NCBI RefSeq assembly: GCF_000152985.1
Contig: NZ_CH672395.1
Location: 163,749-227,748, forward strand
DNA length: 64,000 bases
Source: Leeuwenhoekiella blandensis MED217
Lineage (GTDB): Bacteria; Bacteroidota; Bacteroidia; Flavobacteriales; Flavobacteriaceae
Direction of reading: 5' to 3'
Shown: positions 32,838 to 40,822 of the stretch, in pieces
Numbering within the stretch: the first letter of the stretch is position 1
Layout: each line of letters begins with the position of its first letter
Notes under the pieces: model-generated
What the model was told of the DNA's origin: nothing
The model's database searches: none
The model's input: the letters and a program-made list of their open reading frames with translations, nothing else
Made by a program: the position numbers and the translations under genes

Positions 32838-33470
32838 ATGAGTGCAGTATTTGATTTTTTCTTTGGGCAATATGCAGATTATGAGACCTCATCAATAATC
32901 CTCGAAATTATCGCGGTGATTTTTGGATTGCTTTCTGTGTGGTATTCCAAACAAAATAACATTCTCGTTTATCCAACGGGGATGATAAGCACGTCGATTT
33001 TTGTGTATTTATTACTCAAATGGGGACTTCTGGGAGATATGATGATCAACGTATATTATTTCTCGATGAGTGTTTACGGCTGGTATGTCTGGACGCGAAA
33101 AGTAGATGAAGAACATGTAACTCCAATCGCAAGAGCTACGGCGAAAGAACACCTGTGGTCTGTAATAATTTTTGTGGCTACCGTGCTTTTTGTATTTGGC
33201 GTCTATACCTATTTTGAGAAGTGGACGAGCTGGACGGCTTATGTAGATACTTTTACCACAGCAGTATTTTTTGTTGGAATGTGGCTCATGGCAAAGCGTA
33301 AAATTGAAAACTGGATCTACTGGATCGTGGGAGATATAATCTCTGTACCACTGTATTTTTACAAAGGTTTCACATTTACCAGTTTTCAATATCTTATTTT
33401 TACGGGACTAGCTATTTATGGTTTTGTCGCTTGGAAAAAATACCTCAACAACAGTCCGGTTCCTGCTTAA
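32838..33470 (+). CDS. pnuC: PnuC-family vitamin B3 nucleoside transporter
   Basis: A 210-residue membrane protein with seven helices. Features include AVIFGLLSVWYSKQNNILVYPTG, of which LLSVWYSKQNNILVYP is typical (conserved Trp and Asn of the substrate path), YYFSMSVYGWYVW and WIYWIVGDIISVPLY. PnuC imports nicotinamide riboside by facilitated diffusion and relies on phosphorylation inside the cell. The ATG at 32838 begins 1 bp after the previous stop. Its 3' end overlaps the NadR-like kinase gene by 40 bp, linking uptake to trapping. Confidence 0.9.
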   Translation: MSAVFDFFFGQYADYETSSIILEIIAVIFGLLSVWYSKQNNILVYPTGMISTSIFVYLLLKWGLLGDMMINVYYFSMSVYGWYVWTRKVDEEHVTPIARATAKEHLWSVIIFVATVLFVFGVYTYFEKWTSWTAYVDTFTTAVFFVGMWLMAKRKIENWIYWIVGDIISVPLYFYKGFTFTSFQYLIFTGLAIYGFVAWKKYLNNSPVPA

Positions 33471-33991
33471 AAATCGTGCTTTTCGGTCCCGAAAGTTCCG
33501 GGAAAACTACGCTTGCAAAAAAGCTTTCTGAATATTACCAAGGCACTTGGGTGCCAGAATTCGCGCGGGAATACCTTCAGCAGAAGTGGGATGCTGAGCA
33601 GAAGATTTGTGAGCCTCAGGATATCTTGCCCATTGCGATTGGCCAGATGAAGCTTGAAAATGCAGCCGTAAAATCCGAAAAAAAAGTAGTATTTTGTGAC
33701 ACAGACCTTTTAGAAACAAAGGTTTATAGTGAAGCATACTACGATGGCTGGTGTGACGATGAAGTTGCTAAAGCAGCTTTAGAAAACACCTACGATCTGT
33801 ATTTGCTTACGTACATAGATACACCCTGGCAGGCAGATGATTTAAGAGACCGGCCAGATCAACGAGAAGAAATGTTCGCCTATTTTAAACATTCTTTAAT
33901 TAAACACGGCCGCCCCTACCTGCTTGTTAAAGGAAGTTTAGAAGATCGAATGCAATTAATAACCAACCATTTAAATTCTTTACTCAATTGA
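33431..33991 (+). CDS. NadR-like ribosylnicotinamide kinase
   Basis: A 186-residue ATP-binding protein with P-loop GPESSGKTT (about residues 19-27), REYLQQKW, and the Asp pair FCDTDLLET characteristic of the NadR C-terminal kinase domain. No nucleotidyltransferase or HTH domain is present. It would phosphorylate nicotinamide riboside imported by PnuC, consistent with the 40-bp overlap. A 4-bp overlap (TTGA) with the next gene suggests translational coupling. Confidence 0.85.
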   Translation: MEKIPQQQSGSCLKIVLFGPESSGKTTLAKKLSEYYQGTWVPEFAREYLQQKWDAEQKICEPQDILPIAIGQMKLENAAVKSEKKVVFCDTDLLETKVYSEAYYDGWCDDEVAKAALENTYDLYLLTYIDTPWQADDLRDRPDQREEMFAYFKHSLIKHGRPYLLVKGSLEDRMQLITNHLNSLLN

Positions 33992-35532
33992 ATTTTACAG
34001 ACCAAGAAATCAACGAAATCAAAGATCACGGTTTAACTCCTGAACAAGTTAAATCACAAATTGATCTTTTTACAAACGGGGTACCTAATGTCAAACTTGT
34101 TGCGCCGGCAACAGTTGCAGACGGGATTTTTAAATTGTCTGATGCCGAAGAACTTTCGTATTTAGACTATTATGAAGATAGAAAATCAGAACTCGATCTT
34201 CTAAAATTTACACCGGCCTCAGGAGCTGCGAGCCGTATGTTTAAAAAGATCTATCAGTTTTTAGAAGACTATGATGCTTCAAAAGAAACGATAGACGAGT
34301 ACCTCGAGCGCACTGATGATGATCATATGCAAGCATTTTTTGCTGGCTATAAAAAGTTTCCGTTTTACAACCACATTATCGATGGTCTTGATGAGGAAAC
34401 AAAAAAGGATGAAAACGCAACAAAATATGCTTTTATCAAAACGATGATGGCTGAAGATGGGGAGAACTACGGTAATCTGCCTAAAGGTCTGATTCCTTTT
34501 CATTACTACGGGGCATATATGGCAACCGCTTTTGAAGAGCATTTGCATGAGGCAGCAGCCTATGCGGCAAAAAATGGTCAAGCCGATTTACATTTTACAG
34601 TTTCACCAGAGCACAAGGAGGCTTTTGAAAAGGAGTTTGACGCCATTCACGCTTCTGTGAGCAATACGACTAATGTGAATTTTGATGTTGATTATTCCTT
34701 TCAAAAGCCTGAAACCGATACGGTGGCGGTTACGATGGAGAATAAATTGTATCGTAAAGCAGATGGTTCTTTACTCTTTAGACCCGGCGGACACGGCGCA
34801 CTTATCGAAAACCTAAACGATGTAGATGCAGACGTGGTTTTTATTAAAAATATTGACAATGTTTTGGTTCAGGATAACATCCAGGTATTGTCTAGAACAA
34901 AGCGTTTTCTGGCCGGTTTACTGCTAAAAAAGCAAGAAAGTGTTTTTAAATATGCCGAACTTTTAGATAAAGATTCTATTTCTGAAAGTGAATTGGCAGA
35001 GTTGGTGAAGTTCTTAAAAGAAGATTTCAGTACGCGTATTGATGAGGCTTATGCATCTTTTTCTAACGAAGAAAAGAAAAGTTATTTAAAGGAGCTTCTA
35101 GATCGTCCTATTCGTGTGTGTGGGATGGTAAAGAATGAAGGCGAGCCGGGCGGTGGCCCGTTTTGGGTTGAAGATGAAAGCGGAAAAGTAGCGCTGCAAA
35201 TTATTGAAAGCGCTCAGGTAAATGACAAAGACGACCAGCAAGAAGCGATCTTTAAAAATTCTACGCATTTTAATCCGGTAGATATTGTTGCCGGAGTGCG
35301 CAATTATAAAGGCGAAAAATACAATCTGCTCGATTATGTAAACCCTGATCTGGCTTTTATCGCATATAAAACCGATGGTGGAAACGAAATTAAAGCCTTA
35401 GAACTTCCGGGCTTATGGAATGGTGCCATGGCACGCTGGAACACGCTTTTTGTTGAAGTGCCTCTGGAAACGTTCAATCCGGTTAAGACGGTAAATGATT
35501 TACTGAAACCATCGCATCAGGCAGGAGCGTAA
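33988..35532 (+). CDS. DUF4301 family protein
   Basis: A 514-residue cytosolic protein. The opening (FTDQEINEIKDHGL), the glycine-containing block LKFTPASGAASRMFK and later FRPGGHGALIENLND and CGMVKNEGEPGGGPFWV match DUF4301, a Bacteroidota family that resembles nucleotide-sugar or nucleotidyltransferase-like proteins in its GAASRMFK and PGGHGAL loops. Function is unknown. The start is TTG, overlapping the kinase stop, and the gene overlaps the next start by 1 bp (TAATG). Confidence 0.85.
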   Translation: MNFTDQEINEIKDHGLTPEQVKSQIDLFTNGVPNVKLVAPATVADGIFKLSDAEELSYLDYYEDRKSELDLLKFTPASGAASRMFKKIYQFLEDYDASKETIDEYLERTDDDHMQAFFAGYKKFPFYNHIIDGLDEETKKDENATKYAFIKTMMAEDGENYGNLPKGLIPFHYYGAYMATAFEEHLHEAAAYAAKNGQADLHFTVSPEHKEAFEKEFDAIHASVSNTTNVNFDVDYSFQKPETDTVAVTMENKLYRKADGSLLFRPGGHGALIENLNDVDADVVFIKNIDNVLVQDNIQVLSRTKRFLAGLLLKKQESVFKYAELLDKDSISESELAELVKFLKEDFSTRIDEAYASFSNEEKKSYLKELLDRPIRVCGMVKNEGEPGGGPFWVEDESGKVALQIIESAQVNDKDDQQEAIFKNSTHFNPVDIVAGVRNYKGEKYNLLDYVNPDLAFIAYKTDGGNEIKALELPGLWNGAMARWNTLFVEVPLETFNPVKTVNDLLKPSHQAGA

Positions 35533-35933
35533 TGAATAAGGAAGCGCTCTTTCAGGAATGTGATTTTAAGGCAGTTCGTAGTAGCGGCCCGGGCGGGCAA
35601 CACGTAAATAAAACATCTACAAAAGTTATGTTACATTGGAGTCTTAAGGACTCCAATGTTTTTTCTGAAGATCAAAAGCAGCGTTTATATAAACGCTTAC
35701 AAAACAAACTTACCACCGATGATCAATTGGTTTTGTCTTATGATCAGAGCCGCAGTCAACATAAAAATAAAGATGAGGTTTTTAAAAATCTCGTTAGACT
35801 TTTAGAAAACGGACTCCTAAAACCGAAGCGTCGCAAAAAAACAAAGCCTTCTCTGGCTTCTAAAAAACGCAGGCTAGATTCTAAAAAGCGCAATGCCGAG
35901 AAAAAAGCCAATCGCAAACCGCCTTCTTTCTGA
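35532..35933 (+). CDS. arfB: ArfB-like peptidyl-tRNA hydrolase (RF-1 GGQ domain)
   Basis: A 133-residue protein with the catalytic GGQ in RSSGPGGQHVNKTSTKV (about residues 18-24) and a long basic C-terminal tail (KPKRRKKTKPSLASKKRR) that would sit in the mRNA channel of stalled ribosomes. This length and tail fit ArfB/YaeJ, which releases peptides from non-stop complexes. It ends the PPTase operon and is followed by a terminator at 35964. Confidence 0.88.
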   Translation: MNKEALFQECDFKAVRSSGPGGQHVNKTSTKVMLHWSLKDSNVFSEDQKQRLYKRLQNKLTTDDQLVLSYDQSRSQHKNKDEVFKNLVRLLENGLLKPKRRKKTKPSLASKKRRLDSKKRNAEKKANRKPPSF

Positions 35934-35963
35934 AGAATTGAAAGTATTTTAAATAAATTCTTT

Positions 35964-35994
35964 AAAAGTGTGGATTATGTCCACACTTTTTTTG
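35964..35994 (+). terminator. Terminator after the ArfB-like gene
   Basis: A perfect 11-bp stem AAAAGTGTGGA / TCCACACTTTT, loop TTATG, then TTT. Confidence 0.85.
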
Positions 35995-36177
35995 TGGAAT
36001 TCTCTTTTTTCTACAGAATCCTTTTTGAAATGTATTTATGTCAAGATTCACATTTACAAGGTTTTAATGGGTTTGACCGAAGCTTTTTTGATGATGGTAT
36101 GATTTTGCTACTTATCTAAGCGAACCTTTGATGTTAAAGGTTTTAAAATCAGATTAAACACATTAAAATATAGAATC

Positions 36178-36501
36178 ATGAAAAATTTAGTAATGACCGT
36201 AGCAGCAGCTGCAACCATGTTGTTTGCAGCAGAAAATGTAAACGCACAAGAAGGCGAAGAGGTAGCAGTAACTACCACAGAGTTGCAAGCACCGGTAGAA
36301 GGATACACCAAAATTGATGTTGCAGATCTTCCAGATACGGTAACCAAAGCGGTAGCAGAAGATAAAGAAGGGGCTAAAGTCACAGAAGCTTGGGTTGATG
36401 CCGAAAACAAGACGTTTAAGTTAACCTTAGAAGCTGAAGACGCAGAACCAGAAACTGCATATATTAATGCAGCAGGTGAATGGATCGAGCCAAAAGAGTA
36501 G
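36178..36501 (+). CDS. Small secreted acidic protein of unknown function
   Basis: A 107-residue protein with a signal peptide (about residues 1-23, ending NVNAQ) and an acidic mature part. The segment VADLPDTVTKAVAEDKEGAKVTEAWVD followed by alternating strands resembles PepSY/BLIP-like small periplasmic domains, where LPDxVxxAxxxxxxGxxVxxA is typical. The upstream region has an AACCTTT-N6-AAAGGTT hairpin at 36124-36143 and no clear promoter. It is single-gene with a terminator at 36557. Confidence 0.65.
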   Translation: MKNLVMTVAAAATMLFAAENVNAQEGEEVAVTTTELQAPVEGYTKIDVADLPDTVTKAVAEDKEGAKVTEAWVDAENKTFKLTLEAEDAEPETAYINAAGEWIEPKE

Positions 36502-36556
36502 GTTAGGTTTCCCTAATTTGAGTTTTTAATACTAGAGTGGTTAAAAATTCAAATTT

Positions 36557-36585
36557 AAGCCCCGGCGTGAGTCGGGGCTTTTTTA
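36557..36585 (+). terminator. Terminator after the small secreted protein gene
   Basis: An 8-bp perfect stem AAGCCCCG / CGGGGCTT, loop GCGTGAGT, followed by four T. Confidence 0.8.
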
Positions 36586-36637
36586 TTGGCGCCACAAAAG
36601 GTTTTGATATTTTCAGTATTGCCTAGACGTAGTTTAC
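36586..36637 (+). repeat. Dispersed intergenic repeat, copy D
   Basis: TTGGCGCCACAAAAGG, then a diverged centre and GCCTAGACGTAGTTTAC. It directly follows the terminator at 36557, as copy C follows the rpmA terminator. Confidence 0.65.
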
Positions 36638-36716
36638 TTATCACGCCTAAAAATCCTTAACTTTTTTTTACGAATTAAATGTTTACCACAGTGGGTGGTA
36701 TTTGTACTTTTATCGA

Positions 36717-36766
36717 TACCGCTAAGGGAGTTTGAGATTCCTAGGCTCGCTTCAAAATAGATTACC
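36717..36766 (+). repeat. Dispersed intergenic repeat, copy D2 (diverged)
   Basis: AAGGGAGTTTGAGATTCCTAGG then CTCGCTTCAAAATAGATTACC, missing the TTGGCGCC start. It lies 14 bp before the TTG start of the response regulator, so it may carry or disturb its promoter. Confidence 0.45.
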
Positions 36767-36780
36767 TAAAACTAATTGAT

Positions 36781-38136
36781 TTGTCAAAAATCTTACTAAT
36801 AGAAGATGACGTAGCATTTTGTAAAATGCTTGAAACCTTTTTATCAAAAAAGGGATATGAGGTGATCAGTGCTTTTGCAGCCGGCGAAGCCTATAAGATC
36901 TTGGCGAATCACGCAGTAGATTTGGTGATTACAGACGTGCGTTTGCCTGATGATGACGGCCTTAGTATTCTTAAACATATCAAGGAAGATTATAATAACA
37001 TACCGGTTATTCTTATGACCGGTTATGCCGAAGTAAATAAGGCGGTTGAAGCGATGAAAGAAGGGGCCTTTGATTATATTTCAAAGCCGGTGCGTCCAGA
37101 CGAACTCTTAAAGATCGTTGATAAAGCTTTACAAGCTGAAGCTGAAGAAGAGCCGAAAACTTCAAAAAAAGCTCCCAAGTCAGCAACTGCTGCACCACAA
37201 GCTCCAACCGGATTCATAAAAGGAGTAAGTGATGCCTCGGCAAAACTAAATCAATATATAGATCTGGTTGCGCCTACTAACATGTCTATTCTTATAACTG
37301 GAGATAGCGGTACAGGTAAGGAATATGTTGCAAAAAGCATTCACGATAAAAGTAAGCGTCAGGCTCAGCCGTTTATTGCGGTAGATTGTGGCGCAATTCC
37401 TAAAGAAATCGCGGGGAGCGAATTCTTTGGTCATGTCAAAGGTTCGTTTACAGGAGCCGTTAACGATAAAGTGGGGCATTTTGAAGCAGCCAATGGCGGA
37501 ACCCTTTTTTTAGATGAAATAGGCAATCTTTCTTACGAACTTCAAGTGCAATTGCTTCGGGCTTTGCAAGAGCGAAAGATCAAACCTGTTGGAAGTAATA
37601 ATGAAATTGCAGTAGATATTCGAGTGGTCGCAGCAACCAATGAAGACCTTGAAGAAGCGGTGAAGGAAGGAGATTTTAGAGAAGATCTTTACCATCGTCT
37701 GAATGAATTTTCAATTGAAGTGCCGCGTTTGCGGGAGCGTCAGGAGGATTTGATGCTTTTTATAAATCTATTTCTAGATCAGGCCAATAAGGAGCTGGAG
37801 AAAGAAGTAGAAGGCTTCAGTCCGGATGCGGTGGAAGCCTTGATTCAATATTCGTGGCCGGGCAACTTGAGAGAGTTGAAAAACATCGTAAAGCGTATGG
37901 TGCTGTTGGCTCCTGCAGCTGTGATTCCGAAGGAATTGTTACCACGGGAAATTCGTGTGGCCATGATTGAAGATAAAAAAGACGATTACGCATTATTCAA
38001 CGCAAAAAATGAGCAGGAGCGCATTTTAGATGCTCTTGAAAAAACCGGCGGAAATAAAAGCAAAGCCGCTCGTCTGCTTGATATAGATCGAAAAACGCTC
38101 TATAATAAACTGAAGCAATACGACATTAAGCTATAA
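36781..38136 (+). CDS. Sigma-54-dependent response regulator (NtrC family)
   Basis: A 451-residue activator. Receiver domain (residues 1-120) with IEDDVAF and phospho-acceptor Asp in VITDVRLPD (about residue 53). AAA+ domain (about 148-385) with Walker A GDSGTGKEYVA and the sigma-54 contact loop as GSFTGA rather than GAFTGA. C-terminal Fis-type HTH (about 405-451; LDIDRKTLYNKLKQY). The start is TTG. Its 3' end overlaps the convergent hybrid kinase gene by 11 bp; the two are the likely signalling pair. Confidence 0.93.
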   Translation: MSKILLIEDDVAFCKMLETFLSKKGYEVISAFAAGEAYKILANHAVDLVITDVRLPDDDGLSILKHIKEDYNNIPVILMTGYAEVNKAVEAMKEGAFDYISKPVRPDELLKIVDKALQAEAEEEPKTSKKAPKSATAAPQAPTGFIKGVSDASAKLNQYIDLVAPTNMSILITGDSGTGKEYVAKSIHDKSKRQAQPFIAVDCGAIPKEIAGSEFFGHVKGSFTGAVNDKVGHFEAANGGTLFLDEIGNLSYELQVQLLRALQERKIKPVGSNNEIAVDIRVVAATNEDLEEAVKEGDFREDLYHRLNEFSIEVPRLRERQEDLMLFINLFLDQANKELEKEVEGFSPDAVEALIQYSWPGNLRELKNIVKRMVLLAPAAVIPKELLPREIRVAMIEDKKDDYALFNAKNEQERILDALEKTGGNKSKAARLLDIDRKTLYNKLKQYDIKL

Positions 38137-40540
38137 CATTTTGCTTCAAAGCTTCCAAAAGCGCTTCAGTTTTTTGGATGCTTTGTGTTATAATACGTTG
38201 TATTTCCTGCTTTTTCCTTTGAGCTAACTCTGGATTTTCTAATTGTTCTAGTAGTGCAATTACCTCATTTGCTTCAAGCTGGCGCATCATGGGTAACATT
38301 TTGTGTGCAATTTGATTGATTTGCTCCGGGTGCGCTCGATGCTTGTCCAGCTCAATCAAACTTGCTGAGGTGCTTTCAACAAAAACGCTAAGAATGCTTT
38401 TTAACGAATCGTCATCGTCTGCGGTGAAGGCTTTGAGTTGCTTCAGGTCATAAAGATCGCTAGATGCGCTTGCTTTTGTGGCTATAGTGATATTCTCTTT
38501 TTCTTCAATTTGAGTACCGCCAAAATCTTTTAAAATGTGCAACAACGCACTGGGTCTGTACGGTTTTTTTAGATTTTCGGAGAAGCCAAAATGCTTATAA
38601 TCGGCCTGTTTTAAGGTTTCATTTCCGCTTAAAGCAATCACCGGAATATCTTGTAATTCAGTGTTTGACTTTAGTGTTTTTATGAATTCAATACCGTTCA
38701 TCACCGGCATCTGAATGTCTGAAAGAATAAGGTCGTATGTGTTTTTATTAATCAGTTCTAGTGCTTCTTTTCCATTAGAAGCGGTATCTATTTTTAAGTC
38801 GAAGGGAGCCAAAGTAGCTTTAGTAAGTTGTTGCTGAACAGGCTCATCATCTATGATCAAGATACTTTGAAGCCTGCCGAGATGAACTTCGGAAAGATCC
38901 TGGTCAAAAGCTGCTGGTTCTTGATGTTCAGTTTGCTCCACAGGAACGATTAAAGTAAACGTACTCCCTTTCCCCGGAATACTTTTCAGCTGAAGTTTTC
39001 CCTCTAATAATTCGGTTAATTTCTGGGAAATAGATAAACCAAGACCAAAACCACCATACTTGCGCTGGGTGGTTTCTTCGGCTTGTGAAAACTCTTTAAA
39101 AATAAGCTGTTGCTTCTCTTTAGGAATCCCGCAGCCGGTATCAATTATTTTAAATCTTAGGTTTTTTCCGTCTTTGTGCAGTGCGACAGTGATGCTTCCT
39201 TCTTCGGTGAATTTATACGCGTTGGTGATGAGATTCGCGAGAATTTGTTTGATCCTAAAAGGGTCGCTTAAAAAGATAGTGTCCAGTTCATCGGGAATTT
39301 CAGTATGAACTTCAACTCCGGTTTTTAAAGGTTGTGGTAAGCTTACGACGATTACATCTTCAATCAACTTTTTAGGATTGAAGGGTACTTTTTCAACGCT
39401 GATTTTTCCGGCTTCCAGCTTTGCAAAATCCAGCAGGTCATTGACCAGTTTTAAGATGTAATCGCCAGATTTTTGTACGGTGTCTAGATACCGCATTTGC
39501 TTGGCATCTACAGCGGTTTTTTTCAGCAAATCGGTAAAACCTAGAACCGTGTTTAAGGGCGAGCGCATATCGTGCGTTATGGTTGCCATCAATTGCTCTC
39601 TACTTTTTAAAAGCGATTGGGCTGTCGCATTGCTTTCTTCGAGTTCCCGACTGTATTGCTGGCTGCGTGAAGCATCCTTAAAAATCATAATCACAAATCC
39701 GATAGCAAGCGAAACACTAAGGATCCCAATGATCTTCAGCGTTTTTGAAATCTCTTGAATTCTACTGTTTAAGAGGGCTTCACGTTGTCTGGCAGTGAAT
39801 GTGCCTTCACGTTCTAAAGTGCTTAAAAGATTGCGTATTTTAAGGTTGATGCTGCGGTCGTTCGCCAGCAGAGTATTCTCCCGGTTTATAATGTCAAGTT
39901 CCAATTCCTTCTTACGCTCTTCGATTTTGGAGAGCGTTCTACGTACGGTTTCTGCCATCGATTTGAGGCCTTGATCTTCGTCTCGCGTGTCTTTGCGTAT
40001 GTATTCGTTAAAGTCAACGATCACACTTTTGATATAAGGATCAACCGAATCTAAGCGCGGATCGTTCTCATAATCTTCAAAGTAAATATCTTCTTTTACG
40101 AGTTCGTCAAGGGCTTCGTCGTAATAATTACGCGAGTATTGTTCATCGCGTAAGCGTACCATTGCCCTGATATTGCTAGTCTTGTTAGAGAGCAGCATTT
40201 TAATACTGTCTAATTGCTCGTTTTGTTCTTTGGTTTCTGTGAGGCGTTGTAAGGAATCGAGCTCTATTTTTATACTGTCAACCAGTACTTGATATTCTTT
40301 AAACTGCTGTTGCGAGCCGGTAGCCATTGCAGTTCTGCCTATGGTTTCGGCCTCATAAAGATAACTCAGCGCATTGCTGGTAAAGGTGAGTTTTTGATTG
40401 GTCGCCTGCTCTTTTTTAGGCGGATAAATAAAAGTTTTAAGCTGTGGATAAATAAAATAAATAGCGACCGATACCAGCAAACCAATCATGATATAGCCGG
40501 TAAGGACCTTGAGGGTGATGGATCGCTTGGTGTTCTTCAT
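38126..40540 (-). CDS. Hybrid histidine kinase with receiver and Hpt domains
   Basis: An 804-residue phosphorelay protein. Two membrane helices (about 10-30 and 272-292) flank a roughly 240-residue helical periplasmic sensor. HisKA with TITHDMRSPLNT (phospho-His about 322), HATPase with the ANLITNAYKFTEEG, DTGCGIP and GFGLGLSI boxes, a receiver with IIDDEP and Asp in LILSDIQMPV, and a C-terminal Hpt with NQIAHKMLPMMR. This gives His-Asp-His transfer toward an external receiver, most simply the NtrC-type regulator encoded convergently. Confidence 0.92.
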   Translation of the reverse strand: MKNTKRSITLKVLTGYIMIGLLVSVAIYFIYPQLKTFIYPPKKEQATNQKLTFTSNALSYLYEAETIGRTAMATGSQQQFKEYQVLVDSIKIELDSLQRLTETKEQNEQLDSIKMLLSNKTSNIRAMVRLRDEQYSRNYYDEALDELVKEDIYFEDYENDPRLDSVDPYIKSVIVDFNEYIRKDTRDEDQGLKSMAETVRRTLSKIEERKKELELDIINRENTLLANDRSINLKIRNLLSTLEREGTFTARQREALLNSRIQEISKTLKIIGILSVSLAIGFVIMIFKDASRSQQYSRELEESNATAQSLLKSREQLMATITHDMRSPLNTVLGFTDLLKKTAVDAKQMRYLDTVQKSGDYILKLVNDLLDFAKLEAGKISVEKVPFNPKKLIEDVIVVSLPQPLKTGVEVHTEIPDELDTIFLSDPFRIKQILANLITNAYKFTEEGSITVALHKDGKNLRFKIIDTGCGIPKEKQQLIFKEFSQAEETTQRKYGGFGLGLSISQKLTELLEGKLQLKSIPGKGSTFTLIVPVEQTEHQEPAAFDQDLSEVHLGRLQSILIIDDEPVQQQLTKATLAPFDLKIDTASNGKEALELINKNTYDLILSDIQMPVMNGIEFIKTLKSNTELQDIPVIALSGNETLKQADYKHFGFSENLKKPYRPSALLHILKDFGGTQIEEKENITIATKASASSDLYDLKQLKAFTADDDDSLKSILSVFVESTSASLIELDKHRAHPEQINQIAHKMLPMMRQLEANEVIALLEQLENPELAQRKKQEIQRIITQSIQKTEALLEALKQNVIA

Positions 40541-40584
40541 AGAATTTTAAAATTAAGATTCGCTTAAACAAAAGCCCTTAATTT

Positions 40585-40617
40585 TTTGATAAAAGCATAA
40601 TTATTGTTTTACATTTG
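40585..40617 (+). promoter_or_regulatory. Promoter of the TPP-controlled receptor gene
   Basis: TTTG at 40585-40588 and TACATTTG at 40610-40617 are 21 bp apart, fitting the Bacteroidetes consensus. The start would be near 40622, just before the riboswitch aptamer. Confidence 0.55.
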
Positions 40618-40626
40618 CGCCCTAAA

Positions 40627-40722
40627 TCTCAAAGGGGTGCTTAAACTTCTGTTTTAGAGCAGAAAGCGAGCTGAGATCATACCCAATGAACCTGGGCAGA
40701 TAATGCTGCCAAGGGAATCGCT
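40627..40722 (+). promoter_or_regulatory. TPP (THI-element) riboswitch
   Basis: The conserved THI-box core is present in order: GGGGTGC (40634-40640), GCTGAGATCATACCC (about 40670-40684), GAACCTG (40688-40694) and CAGATAATGCTGCCAAGGGA (40697-40716). A variable stem-loop sits between GGGGTGC and CTGAGA. An inverted repeat GCTTAAAA...TTTTAAGC (about 40720-40755) downstream could be the expression platform. It should lower expression of the receptor gene when thiamine pyrophosphate is abundant. Confidence 0.95.
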
Positions 40723-40822
40723 TAAAAAAGCGGGTGACGACCTGCGTGTTTTAAGCAACATTGCATATTAACTTATAGTAACACAGAATAATTGCCCCTT
40801 TTATTCGTAAAAATTTTTACGA

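Noticed and set aside
40755..40822. Possible second riboswitch after the THI element
   Set aside because: No conserved aptamer core is visible; the sequence is a short AT-rich leader before the receptor ATG.
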